This document shows, in pieces, positions 36,274-44,943 of a stretch of DNA of 64,000 nucleotides. Made by a program: the position numbers and the translations under genes. The DNA is from Brevibacterium luteolum (GTDB lineage Bacteria; Actinomycetota; Actinomycetes; Actinomycetales; Brevibacteriaceae). Numbering within the stretch: the stretch's first letter is position 1; every line of letters begins with the position of its first letter. Location of the stretch: assembly GCF_013004595.1 (NCBI RefSeq), contig NZ_JABEMC010000005.1:186001-250000 (forward strand), given 5' to 3'. A model generated the notes under the pieces. That model made no database searches and was not told the DNA's origin. It saw only the letters and a program-made list of their open reading frames with translations.

Positions 36274-37032
36274 ATGAGCAGCATCGACGTCAACTCCGAC
36301 CTGGGCGAATCGGTCGCCGGCATTCCCGTCGGCGATGACGAGGCGATCCTCGACGTCGTCTCCTCGGCCAATGTCGCCTGCGGCTTCCATGCCGGCAGCC
36401 CGCACGGCATCTCGGCCACCGTCAGCCAGGCCGCTGCCCGCGGTGTGACGATCGGGGCGCACCCGGCCTACAACGACCCGTCGGGCTTCGGCCGCCGGTT
36501 CATCGACTACGACCCCAAGCAGCTGGCTGACGAGGTGCTCTACCAGATCGGCGCCCTCGATGCGATCGCCCGCGCGCACGGCTCCGAGGTCCGCTACGTC
36601 AAGCCCCATGGCGCGCTGTACAACGCGCTCGTGCGCAATGCCGAGCACGCTCAGGCCGTCATCGACGGGCTGCGGTCCTTCTCCCGCAGCGTCCCGCTGC
36701 TTCTGCTGCCCGGCTCGATCGCCGCGGAGATGGCCGTCAAGGCCGGTCTGCAGGTCATCACCGAAGCCTTCGCCGACCGCAATTACAATCCCGACGGCAC
36801 GCTTGTCTCCCGGTCGGAGGACGATGCGGTCGTCACCGACATCGACACCGTGCGCTCCCGGGTCATCGAGATGGCCACCTCGGGCACGGTCACCGCACGC
36901 GATGGCTCGACCCTGCGCGTCGACGCCCAGTCGATCTGCGTGCACGGCGACTCGCCGGGCGCTGTCGAGATGGCCAAGGCCATCCGCGAGGCCCTCGACG
37001 AAGCCGGCGTGACGGTCACGAGCTTCGCATGA
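36274..37032 (+). CDS. pxpA: 5-oxoprolinase subunit A (LamB/YcsF family)
   Basis: 252 aa, the family's normal size. Start MSSIDVNSDLGESVAGIPVG, with SDLGE, NVACGFHAG (about residue 33), IGAHPAYNDPSGFGRR and VKPHGALYNALV: all LamB/YcsF hallmarks with conserved Asp/His for metal. In the characterised PxpABC complex it takes part in ATP-dependent opening of 5-oxoproline to glutamate. GGAGGAG precedes the ATG. It overlaps pxpBC by 4 nt and leads a four-gene plus-strand set. Confidence 0.93.
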   Translation: MSSIDVNSDLGESVAGIPVGDDEAILDVVSSANVACGFHAGSPHGISATVSQAAARGVTIGAHPAYNDPSGFGRRFIDYDPKQLADEVLYQIGALDAIARAHGSEVRYVKPHGALYNALVRNAEHAQAVIDGLRSFSRSVPLLLLPGSIAAEMAVKAGLQVITEAFADRNYNPDGTLVSRSEDDAVVTDIDTVRSRVIEMATSGTVTARDGSTLRVDAQSICVHGDSPGAVEMAKAIREALDEAGVTVTSFA

Positions 37033-38633
37033 GCCCGGCCGACCGACCCGGCGCAGTGACGAGCACCCCGGAGTTCCGACTCATGGGCACCCGCTCGGTG
37101 CTCATTGAACTGCCCGACACCGCCACCGTCATGGCCTGGCACGCCCACCTGAGCGCCCACCCGCTCGACGCGCAGATCGAGGTCATCGCCGCCGCCCGCA
37201 CGCTGCTGTTCAAAGCCGCCACTCGCCGCGGCCTCGACACGGCCCTGACCGCCCTGCGCGAACTGACCCCCGATGACGCGGCCGCAGGTGCGCACAAGCG
37301 CATCGACATCGACGTAGTCTACAACGGCGAGGACCTCGAGGCAGTCGCCGAGCACTACGGCGTCTCGACCGAGGCGCTCATCGCCCGGCACACGAGCGAA
37401 GACTGGTTGGCCGCCTTCGGCGGGTTCTCCCCCGGCTTCGCCTACTGCACCGCCGCCGGCAGCGGCTGGAACACCCCACGCCGGGCCTCCCCGCGCACCA
37501 AGGTGCCGCGCGGTTCCGTCGCCCTGGCCGGGCCGTTCTCCGCCGTCTACCCGATCGACTCACCCGGCGGCTGGCAGCTGCTCGGCTCCTCCCCCACCCC
37601 GGTGTGGGACGTGGGCGAAGACCCGCCCAACCGCATCAGTCCGGGTGATGAGATCCGCTACCGGGCGGTGGCCGAGGAGGTCACGCTCTCCCCGGCCACC
37701 GCCTCGGCGCCGGCGAGCCAGCCGGCCCGCCCGGCGGCGACCGTCACCGCCGTGGGTCTGCAGGCGCTGTTCCAGGACCGCGGGCGCACCGGCCACGGCG
37801 ACACCGGCGTGCCGACCTCCGGGGTGCTCGACCGCGCCTCAGCCCGGCAGGCCAACCGGATCGTCGGCAACCGCGGCGACGCCACTGTCATCGAATGCCT
37901 CTTCGGCGGGCTCGCGCTGCAAGCTGAGACCGACCTGACGCTGGCCGTTACCGGAGCCGAGGCGCCTGTCAAAGTGGGTGGCAAGCCCGCCCCGCTGCGC
38001 ACCCCGCTCGTCGCCCCGGCTGGTGAGAGTGTGGAGATCGGTGCGCCGACGCATGGGATCCGCTCCTATGTCGCGGTGCGCGGCGGGTTCGTCACCAGCG
38101 AGGTGCTCGGCTCGACGGCCACCGATACGCTCTCCCGGCTCGGGCCTGAGCCGATCAGCGTCGGCCAGCAGCTCAAGGTGCCCGTCACACCCGACGTGGT
38201 TGCCGTCGGCGGGCCGGAGCCTACGAACCTACCGGAAGGTAATCTCACGACCGCAGAGCTGCGGGTGGTGCCCGGGCCGAGAGATGACTGGTGCGCCCCC
38301 GGTGAGCTGGAGACGCTCACCAGCCAAGTGTGGACGGTCAGCCAGGAGTCCAATCGCATCGCCCTTCGCCTGCAGGCAGGCGAGGACGGCCGGCCGCTGC
38401 GCCGGGCCGAGGACACCGGGGAGCTCGCCAGTGAGGGCATGGTCTCCGGTGCGATCCAGGTGCCGCCGGAAGGCCAGCCGGTGCTGTTCCTGGCCGACCA
38501 TCCGGTGACCGGCGGGTATCCGGTCGTCGCCACCGTCATCGCCGAAGACCTCGACCTCGCCGCCCAGCTGCCGCCGGGTGCCGAGGTGCGCTTCACCATC
38601 CACGCCGCCGACCTGCCAGGAGAACCGTCATGA
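37029..38633 (+). CDS. pxpBC: Fused 5-oxoprolinase subunits B and C (KipI-KipA)
   Basis: 534-aa fusion of two usually separate subunits. Residues 15-215 are the KipI/CT-C-D domain (FGGFSPGFAYC, PRGSVALAGPFSAVYPIDSP and GGWQLLG). Residues 230-525 are the KipA/CT-A-B domain (VGLQALFQDRGRTGHGDTGV, then IRSYVAVRGG). The names come from homology to the carboxyltransferase part of urea carboxylase. Start and stop overlap both neighbours by 4 nt. The Ala/Pro linker (APASQPARPAA) marks the fusion point. Together with pxpA it should form the 5-oxoprolinase. Confidence 0.92.
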   Translation: MSPADRPGAVTSTPEFRLMGTRSVLIELPDTATVMAWHAHLSAHPLDAQIEVIAAARTLLFKAATRRGLDTALTALRELTPDDAAAGAHKRIDIDVVYNGEDLEAVAEHYGVSTEALIARHTSEDWLAAFGGFSPGFAYCTAAGSGWNTPRRASPRTKVPRGSVALAGPFSAVYPIDSPGGWQLLGSSPTPVWDVGEDPPNRISPGDEIRYRAVAEEVTLSPATASAPASQPARPAATVTAVGLQALFQDRGRTGHGDTGVPTSGVLDRASARQANRIVGNRGDATVIECLFGGLALQAETDLTLAVTGAEAPVKVGGKPAPLRTPLVAPAGESVEIGAPTHGIRSYVAVRGGFVTSEVLGSTATDTLSRLGPEPISVGQQLKVPVTPDVVAVGGPEPTNLPEGNLTTAELRVVPGPRDDWCAPGELETLTSQVWTVSQESNRIALRLQAGEDGRPLRRAEDTGELASEGMVSGAIQVPPEGQPVLFLADHPVTGGYPVVATVIAEDLDLAAQLPPGAEVRFTIHAADLPGEPS

Positions 38634-40465
38634 CGCTTGCTTCCGTGCTCATCGCCAACCGCGGGGAGATCGCCGTGCGCATCGCCCGCGCGGCAGCCGA
38701 CCACGGGCTGCGCTCAGTGGCCGTGTACTCCGATGCCGACGCCGAGGCCCTGCACACCCGCATCGCCGACGAGGCCTACCGGCTGCCGGGCACCGCCCCG
38801 GCCGAGACGTACATGAACATCCCGGCCCTCATCGAAACCGCGCTGCGCGCCGGTGTCGAGGCCGTCCACCCCGGCTACGGGTTCCTCGCCGAGAACGCTG
38901 AGTTCGCTGCCGCCGTCGCCGAGGCGGGACTGACGTGGATCGGCCCGTCGCCTGAGGTGATCGAGAAGCTGGGCAACAAGGTCACCGCCCGCGAGATCGC
39001 ACTCTCCGTCGACGCCCCGCTCGCGCCCGGTTCCGATGGCCCGGTCGAGGACTGGGAGGAGGCGCACGCCTTCGCTGAGGAGCACGGGCTGCCGATTGCG
39101 ATCAAGGCTGCCTACGGTGGCGGCGGACGCGGCCTCAAAGTCGTCCATGAGCTCGCTGACGTCGAGGATGCCTTCGCGGCCGCCGGGCGCGAGGCGGTGG
39201 CCGCGTTCGGCCGCGGTGAGTGCTTTGTCGAGAAATTCCTCGTCCGCCCCCGGCACGTCGAGGCGCAGATCCTGGCGGACACGCACGGGAACACGGTCGT
39301 GATCGGGCTGCGGGACTGCTCGCTGCAGCGGCGCAACCAGAAGCTCGTCGAGGAGGCACCGGCGCCGTTCCTCACCTCCGAACAGGAGGCGACGATCCGT
39401 GAGGGCGCGGTCAAGATCTGCCAGGCTGCCGGGTACGTCGGCGCCGGTACGGTCGAGTTCCTCATCGCCGAAGACGGCACCATCAGCTTCCTGGAGGTCA
39501 ACACGCGCCTGCAAGTCGAGCATCCGGTGACCGAGATGACGACCGGCGTCGATCTTGTCGGCGAGCAGTTCCGGATCGCCGCCGGCCTGCCACTATCCTT
39601 CGCCGACGGCGATGCTTCTGACGGCAATGCCGCATGTGGGGACAGCGAGATCACTGTGCCGCAGCTCGGGCATGCGATCGAGTTCCGGCTCAACGCCGAA
39701 GACGTCGCCAACGGCTATGTCCCCTGCCCGGGCACCATCACCCGATTCGAGGCCCCGACCGGCCCGGGCATCCGCGTCGACACCGGGGTCACGAGCGGGT
39801 CGACGATCCCGGGTGCCTATGACTCGATGATGGCCAAGCTCATCGTCTTCGGTGCCGACCGCGACCAGGCGATCACGCGTGCCCGGCAGGCGCTGCGCGA
39901 ACTCGTCATCGAGGGAGTCGCCACGGTCGTGCCGTTCCACCAGGCAGTGCTCGAACACTCTGACTTCGCCGATGACTTCGCCGTCCACACGACCTGGATC
40001 GAAAACGACTTCGCCGAGCAGTTCGAACGCACCGAGGTCTTCGCCGATCAACGTGACGGTCAGCCGTTCACCCGGTTCGGCGTCGAACTCGATGGCAAGC
40101 GCGTCGAGCTCGGTCTGCCTGCTGAGCTGCTGAGCCGGCTCGCCAGCCCAGCCCCAAGCGGTGCGTCCACCGGCGAGGCCCAGCCTGCCGGCACCACGGG
40201 CGCGGACACCGAGACCGAGGCGAGCAGCACCGACAACGGCGCCGACGCCTCGGGAGCGGAGGTCACGAGCCCATATGCCGGCAGCTTCGTGACGTGGAAG
40301 GTGGCAGACGGCGACGCGGTCGAGGCCGGGCAGACGGTCGCGGTCATCGAGGCGATGAAGATGGAGTCCAATGTCTCCGCCCCGTCCGGCGGAACGATTG
40401 CATGTGAGTCCCTGGATGCAGGTGACAGCGTTTCGGCAGGTCAGGTGCTCGCGCGGATCTCCTGA
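38630..40465 (+). CDS. Biotin carboxylase with C-terminal BCCP domain
   Basis: 611 aa. N-terminal biotin-carboxylase module (SVLIANRGEIAVRIARAA, HPGYGFLAENAEFA), ATP-grasp with YGGGGRGLKVV and VEHPVTEMTTGVDLV, C-terminal biotin-lipoyl domain (about residues 540-611) with the biotinylation site EAMKMESNVSA. A 45-residue Ala/Thr/Ser linker joins them. There is no carboxyltransferase domain in this gene or next to it apart from the CT-like pxpBC fusion it overlaps by 4 nt. Acting together they could carboxylate the lactam or a related substrate. Confidence 0.92.
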   Translation: MTLASVLIANRGEIAVRIARAAADHGLRSVAVYSDADAEALHTRIADEAYRLPGTAPAETYMNIPALIETALRAGVEAVHPGYGFLAENAEFAAAVAEAGLTWIGPSPEVIEKLGNKVTAREIALSVDAPLAPGSDGPVEDWEEAHAFAEEHGLPIAIKAAYGGGGRGLKVVHELADVEDAFAAAGREAVAAFGRGECFVEKFLVRPRHVEAQILADTHGNTVVIGLRDCSLQRRNQKLVEEAPAPFLTSEQEATIREGAVKICQAAGYVGAGTVEFLIAEDGTISFLEVNTRLQVEHPVTEMTTGVDLVGEQFRIAAGLPLSFADGDASDGNAACGDSEITVPQLGHAIEFRLNAEDVANGYVPCPGTITRFEAPTGPGIRVDTGVTSGSTIPGAYDSMMAKLIVFGADRDQAITRARQALRELVIEGVATVVPFHQAVLEHSDFADDFAVHTTWIENDFAEQFERTEVFADQRDGQPFTRFGVELDGKRVELGLPAELLSRLASPAPSGASTGEAQPAGTTGADTETEASSTDNGADASGAEVTSPYAGSFVTWKVADGDAVEAGQTVAVIEAMKMESNVSAPSGGTIACESLDAGDSVSAGQVLARIS

Positions 40466-40566
40466 ACCGTGCCGAGGATGCGGCGCGAGGCTGGTACTGA
40501 GGGCGTATGGGAACGGTAAGGGAACATGACAGAAAGATCACAGCCGCCGCTACCGCGATTGTCTCC

Positions 40567-40572
40567 TACTAT
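40567..40572 (+). promoter_or_regulatory. TACTAT -10 box of the GntR gene
   Basis: TACTAT ends 6 nt before GTG 40579, the same geometry as other apparent leaderless starts in this window. It implies the regulator can be expressed independently of the pxp operon. Confidence 0.5.
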
Positions 40573-40578
40573 GGCGGC

Positions 40579-41214
40579 GTGACCATGGAATTCGTATCGG
40601 CACAGCAGCGGGTGACCCACACGCTACTGGAGGAGATCTCAACCGGCCAGCTCGCCCCTGGCGAGAAGCTCCACGAGGTTGCCCTGGCCACCCGGCTGGA
40701 GGTCTCCCGGAACACGCTGCGCGAGGCGTTCGTCGCACTGCAGGGCTACGGGGTCGTCGTGCGGCTGCCGCACCGCGGGGTGCATGTGACGCTGCCGGAG
40801 ATCTCGCACGTCGATGAGATCTACCAGTGCCGTTCGCTGCTCGAACCGGCCGTCCTGCAGTGGTCGGACCGGCTCGACACGGCCACGCTTAAGGACTGTG
40901 TGGCCGCCGGGCGGGCCGCACGCGAGGCGGGCGACCCCCATGCGGTCGGCGATGCCAACCAGCGGTTCCACTCGGCGATCATCGCCTCGGCCGAGTCCTA
41001 CTACGCCAACGAGGTCATGACCCGGGTGCTCGCGCTCATGCGGCTCGTCTTCATCCGCGGTTCAGCCGAGCGCCGCGGCTTCCACTGCCCCTATATCGAG
41101 CTCAACGCCACGATCGCCGACCTTGCCGCAAGCGGCCGGCGCCGCGAGGCCGCTGAGGAGATGCGCAGCTACCTCGACCGGGCGCGCAGCGAGGTCCGCG
41201 AGCTGCTGTCCTGA
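40579..41214 (+). CDS. GntR family regulator of the 5-oxoproline locus
   Basis: 211 aa, FCD type. Winged helix with EKLHEVALATRLEVSRNTLR and YGVVVRLPHRGVHVTLPE, and a helical C-terminal domain with HVDEIYQCRSLLEPAVLQ and FHSAIIASAESYY. Start GTG 40579 fits a leaderless transcript; ATG 40585 is the alternative. It lies between the pxp operon and the DUF1445/transporter operon, both preceded by the TTGTTCAACAA palindrome, so it is the likely owner of that operator. The inducer could be 5-oxoproline or a derivative. Confidence 0.88.
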   Translation: MTMEFVSAQQRVTHTLLEEISTGQLAPGEKLHEVALATRLEVSRNTLREAFVALQGYGVVVRLPHRGVHVTLPEISHVDEIYQCRSLLEPAVLQWSDRLDTATLKDCVAAGRAAREAGDPHAVGDANQRFHSAIIASAESYYANEVMTRVLALMRLVFIRGSAERRGFHCPYIELNATIADLAASGRRREAAEEMRSYLDRARSEVRELLS

Positions 41215-41274
41215 ACTTGGTCTCCTCACGCAGGTACGCCCGGCCTATGAGGAACCGACCTCGGGAACCTGGAC

Positions 41275-42087
41275 TTAGGGGACCTGGAACTCGGCATCCC
41301 GGGCGTCAGTGATGAGCATCTTCCCGGGTGAGTGGGCGATCGCGATCTCCGGGCGGGCGGCCAGCAGCGCGGCTTGCGGGGTCACCCCGCAGGCCCAGAA
41401 CACCGGCAGATGCCCATCCGGGATCGTCACCGCATCGCCGTAGTCAGGGTTGCCGAGGTCGCGGATGCCGATCTCTGCCGGGTTGCCGATGTGCACCGGT
41501 GCTCCGTGCACGGCCGGGTAGCGGGAGGTGATGCGCACCGCCTCGGCGACCTGGTTCGCCGGCAGCGGGCGCATCGACACAACAAGCGGGCCTGAGAAGA
41601 TCCCGGCCGGTTCGGTGTCGATCGAGGTGCGGTACATCGGCACGTTGACGTTCTGGCTGATGTGAGCGATGTCAATGCCGGCGGCCAGCAGCGCGGTCTC
41701 GAAGGTGAACGAGCAGCCGATGAGGAAGCTGACGATGTCGTCTCGCCAGAACGCGGTGGCATCCGTGACGGTCTCGGCGAGCTCACCGTTCCGGTAGATC
41801 CGGTAGGCCGGCACATCGGTGCGGATATCCCCGCCTTGAAGCAGCGGCGAGCTCGTCTGCCCGGCTTCGAGCACTCCGACGATCGGCATCGGCTTGGGGT
41901 TGCGCTGGGCGAAGAGCAGGAAGTCGAAGGCATGCTCGCGCGGCACAGCAAGCAGGTTCGTCTGCGTGAACCCCGGGCACAGGCCGGCGGTCGGCCGGTC
42001 GAGACCGGCCCGGAAGGCCGCCCTGGCCTGCGCAGGTGAGGTGAACGGGGAGCCCGCCGGTGCCTCGGGAGCGGTGTCCATCGTCAT
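41275..42087 (-). CDS. DUF1445 (YcsI family) putative hydro-lyase/cyclase
   Basis: 270 aa. Key blocks: GLCPGFTQTNLLAVPREHAF near residue 37, DIVSFLIGCSFTFETALLAAG near 110, VVSMRPLPANQVAEAVRITS and VFWACGVTPQAA, all typical of PF07286. The mammalian D-glutamate cyclase carries the same domain, which ties it to D-glutamate/5-oxoproline chemistry; the bacterial reaction remains unproven. It overlaps the transporter stop by 4 nt (ATGA), so they are cotranscribed. The pairing with PxpABC and an NRAMP-like transporter mirrors Bacillus ycsF-G-I. Confidence 0.9.
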   Translation of the reverse strand: MTMDTAPEAPAGSPFTSPAQARAAFRAGLDRPTAGLCPGFTQTNLLAVPREHAFDFLLFAQRNPKPMPIVGVLEAGQTSSPLLQGGDIRTDVPAYRIYRNGELAETVTDATAFWRDDIVSFLIGCSFTFETALLAAGIDIAHISQNVNVPMYRTSIDTEPAGIFSGPLVVSMRPLPANQVAEAVRITSRYPAVHGAPVHIGNPAEIGIRDLGNPDYGDAVTIPDGHLPVFWACGVTPQAALLAARPEIAIAHSPGKMLITDARDAEFQVP

Positions 42088-43388
42088 CCCTGCCAGAGTG
42101 CGGCGATGCCGGTGAGCGAGTTCCAGCCCAGCCAGATCGTGACCAGCCAGGTGAGCGTACCGAGGGCGGCGAGCCACTTGGGGTACTGGTAGCCGTGCAG
42201 CAGGTCGCGGCGGGCCCAGGCGACCCACAGGACGACGGCGAAGCCGATTGGCAGGATGAGGCCGTTGAAGGCGCCGGCGAAGATGAGCAGTGTCTGCGGG
42301 GCCTGGTCGAGGATGAGGAAGGCGGTCGCGCACACGGCAATGAAGGCGATGGTGAGCAGGTTGCGGGTGCGCGCGCTCGTCCGCTGGGTGGTGACGAAGC
42401 TGATCGAGGTGTACGAGGCGCCGATGACCGAGGTGAGGCCGGCGGCCCACAGCACGACACCGAAGACGCGCAGGCCGACTTCACCGGCGGCGGCGAGGAA
42501 CGCATCGGCGGCGGTGTTGTCCTGCGACAGCGTCACGCCGCCTGCGACGACGCCGAGGATGGCGAGGAAGAGCAGCACGCGCATGACGCCGGTGATGATA
42601 ATCGAGAGCACCGAGACCTGGGTGATGTGGCCGACGTTCTCACGTCCGGTGATCTTCGAGTCAATGAGGCGGTGGGCGCCGGCGAAGGTGATGTAGCCGC
42701 CGACGGTGCCGCCGATGAGGGTAGTGACGACGAGGAAGTCGACCTCCTCGGGCAGCACGGTGTTCTTCAGCGCCTCGCCGACCGGCGGCTGGGAGACGAT
42801 GGCGACGTAGAGCATGAGCAGGATCATGATCGCGCCGAGTGCGACGACGATGCGGTCGAGTGCGACGCCGGCGCGCTTGGACAGGAAGATGAAGATCGCG
42901 ATGAGCGCTGAGACCGCGCCGCCGATCTTCGCGTCGATGCCGAGCATCGCGTTGGTGCCCAGGCCGGCACCGCCGATGTTGCCGATGTTGAAGATGAGCC
43001 CGCCGACGAAGACGAAGGCGGCCATCACCCAGCCGATACCCGGCAGCACCCGGTTGCCCAGTTCGTTGGCACGCAGCCCGGTGACGCCGAGGACGCGCCA
43101 GACGTTGAGCTGGATGGCGATGTCGACGAGCAGGGAGACAAGAATCGCAAACGCGAAGGCCACGCCGAGCTGGACGGTGAACACCGAGGTCTGGGTGATG
43201 AAGCCCGGGCCGATCGAGGAGGTGGCCATGAGGAACATGGCCCCGAAGATCGCGGTGCGACCGGTCGCCCCGATGGTGACGGCCTTCTTCGCATCGGCCG
43301 GTGTGCCGTTTGCCGGGGCGGTGTCGCCTGGCTGGGCTGTGTGGGCGCCGGTGTGATCGGGCGTGGGGTCCGGGGTGTGGCTGCTCAT
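42084..43388 (-). CDS. NRAMP-like transporter (YcsG family)
   Basis: 434-aa membrane protein, about eleven helices after a 40-residue hydrophilic N-terminus. NRAMP features include MATSSIGPGFITQTSVFTVQ in helix 1, where canonical metal transporters have a DPGN-like motif, and GAHRLIDSKITGRENVGHIT. The missing Asp-Pro-Gly metal ligands suggest an organic substrate such as 5-oxoproline and not manganese. Start ATG 43388 behind GAGGAAG. It is the first gene of the minus-strand operon, with a TTGTTCAACAA operator 74 nt upstream. Confidence 0.88.
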   Translation of the reverse strand: MSSHTPDPTPDHTGAHTAQPGDTAPANGTPADAKKAVTIGATGRTAIFGAMFLMATSSIGPGFITQTSVFTVQLGVAFAFAILVSLLVDIAIQLNVWRVLGVTGLRANELGNRVLPGIGWVMAAFVFVGGLIFNIGNIGGAGLGTNAMLGIDAKIGGAVSALIAIFIFLSKRAGVALDRIVVALGAIMILLMLYVAIVSQPPVGEALKNTVLPEEVDFLVVTTLIGGTVGGYITFAGAHRLIDSKITGRENVGHITQVSVLSIIITGVMRVLLFLAILGVVAGGVTLSQDNTAADAFLAAAGEVGLRVFGVVLWAAGLTSVIGASYTSISFVTTQRTSARTRNLLTIAFIAVCATAFLILDQAPQTLLIFAGAFNGLILPIGFAVVLWVAWARRDLLHGYQYPKWLAALGTLTWLVTIWLGWNSLTGIAALWQG

Positions 43389-43461
43389 CGTGCTTCCTCG
43401 CTCGGGTGGGCGCGGGCGGCACCGGTGCGGTGGCTGCCCTGTGACGCGACACACTCTAGCA

Positions 43462-43474
43462 ATTGTTCAACAAT
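43462..43474. promoter_or_regulatory. ATTGTTCAACAAT operator before the transporter operon
   Basis: Perfect 13-bp palindrome, except for the central base, in the promoter region of the NRAMP-like gene. It shares 12 bases in a row with the pxpA site at 36217-36228. A TAGAGT -10-like box lies just inside it on the minus strand (43453-43458), so binding would block transcription. Confidence 0.75.
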
Positions 43475-43552
43475 GAGCGCGAGGGGAGGGGGTGTGGACA
43501 GGGACCGCTGCGCGGTTCGGTTCGCGCCGGCGCCGAGGCGGTGGCTGGGTAG

Positions 43553-44854
43553 TCAGGTGAGCTTCTGAAGTGCCAGGTGGGTGAGCCATTCGAGGGGGCC
43601 GCGGGTGGCCGGTCCGCGCACGCCGCGGCGGGCGGCGATCGCCTGCCAGACGAGTGCGAAGGCAATGACGGCTGCGAGCACGGCAACGAAACCGGTGATG
43701 GTGAGCGCCAGGCGGGCATCGGGGAACCGGCCGGCGAGGTCGAGACCCCAGCCGAAGAACAGGGCGCCGGCGAGCAGGTTCTGGCCGACGTAGACGCTCA
43801 GCGACATCCGCCCGGCGGCCGCGCACGCCGTCTCGATGACCCGGGGGATCCAGCGGTGCAGGCTGGCATGGGCGATGAGGGCGAGCAGACCGACGGCGAC
43901 GAGGCTGGCGGTGAGGTAGCGCTGGGCGACGACCGCCGCCGGGGAGCCGATGATGCCCAGCAACAGGTCGACAGGTGCGGCAGCGGCGCCGATGAGCAGG
44001 CAGCGGCGGCGCAGCCGGGCGCCGCCTGGGGTGAAGATGCCTCCTGCGAACAGGCGGGCACCGATGAGGAAGAGGCAGATGCCCATGGCGAGGGTGAAGA
44101 TCGGTTCGGCGCGGAAGATGAGGCTGTTGTCGAGGCGGAAGACGGCGAGTTCAGTGAAGCCGGCCTCGCGGTAGGGGTTGACGCCGTGCCACAGCGGCCA
44201 GTCGGCGGCCGAGCCGGTGAGCTCGGAACCGGCATCACCGTTGGCGCTTCCCGGCTGGGTGAGCAGCAGGAGGCTGAGCAGGCCGATGCCCAACACATGG
44301 AGGACCCCGGTCACCCAGGCCCAGATGCGCGTGCTGCGTGGGGAGGTGGCGATGATGCCGGCGATGATGAAGCCGGTGACGGCATAGCCCATGAGCACGT
44401 CGAATTCGGCGATGAGGATGAAGTTGATGAGCCCATCGAGGAACAGCAGCCCTGCGCGCGGGGCGTAGGTGCGCAGCCAGCCGCGGCGCCCGCGGCGCTT
44501 GCGCCAGGCGGTGAACTGCAGGAACACGCCGATGCCGAACATCATCATGAGCAGGGAGAGGAACTTGCCGTTGCTCAAGGAGCTGAGCACCTGGAAGGCC
44601 AGCGTCTGAGCACCTGCGGGAATCCCGGCGAGGGGATCGAGGAGGGAGCCCAGCAGGCCAGCGGGGTGGGTGAAGAGCCAGATATTGGTGCCGAGCGTGC
44701 CGAGCACGGCGGCACCGCGGGCGATGTCGAGTCCGGCGATGCGTCGGCAGCCAGGGGCAGCTGCGACGTCACGAGCGGAGGCATCAGCGGGACTGGCTGG
44801 CCGGTCGTCACGAACGGCGGGAGCCGCTGCCCCGCGGGTGGGTGAGGTCTTCAT
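43553..44854 (-). CDS. DUF418/YeiB family membrane protein
   Basis: 433 aa, about ten membrane helices. The N-terminal GLDIARGAAVLGTLGTNIWL near residue 41 is the acyltransferase-like heparan-sulfate acetyltransferase fold start, and the C-terminal DUF418 has GRMSLSVYVGQNLLAGALFF with a conserved SxYxxQ. A TATTGT box ends 7 nt before the ATG, so the message is probably leaderless. It is divergent from a TetR gene, whose operators overlap this promoter. The biochemical function is unknown. Confidence 0.88.
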   Translation of the reverse strand: MKTSPTRGAAAPAVRDDRPASPADASARDVAAAPGCRRIAGLDIARGAAVLGTLGTNIWLFTHPAGLLGSLLDPLAGIPAGAQTLAFQVLSSLSNGKFLSLLMMMFGIGVFLQFTAWRKRRGRRGWLRTYAPRAGLLFLDGLINFILIAEFDVLMGYAVTGFIIAGIIATSPRSTRIWAWVTGVLHVLGIGLLSLLLLTQPGSANGDAGSELTGSAADWPLWHGVNPYREAGFTELAVFRLDNSLIFRAEPIFTLAMGICLFLIGARLFAGGIFTPGGARLRRRCLLIGAAAAPVDLLLGIIGSPAAVVAQRYLTASLVAVGLLALIAHASLHRWIPRVIETACAAAGRMSLSVYVGQNLLAGALFFGWGLDLAGRFPDARLALTITGFVAVLAAVIAFALVWQAIAARRGVRGPATRGPLEWLTHLALQKLT

Positions 44855-44864
44855 AGCCGAAACA

Positions 44865-44902
44865 ATACAGTCGTATGGTCAGGTGTGCAATACGCTTGTA
44901 TT
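44865..44902. promoter_or_regulatory. Two ATAC-N4-GTAT operators between DUF418 and TetR genes
   Basis: ATACAGTCGTAT at 44865-44876 and AATACGCTTGTATT at 44889-44902, centres 25 bp apart. The first overlaps the TATTGT -10 (minus strand, plus coordinates 44862-44867) of the DUF418 gene. They are suited to a TetR dimer on each site. Confidence 0.7.
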
Positions 44903-44943
44903 CCCGGTGCGTAAGCACCGTGACCGCCGACAGAGAAGGATCC

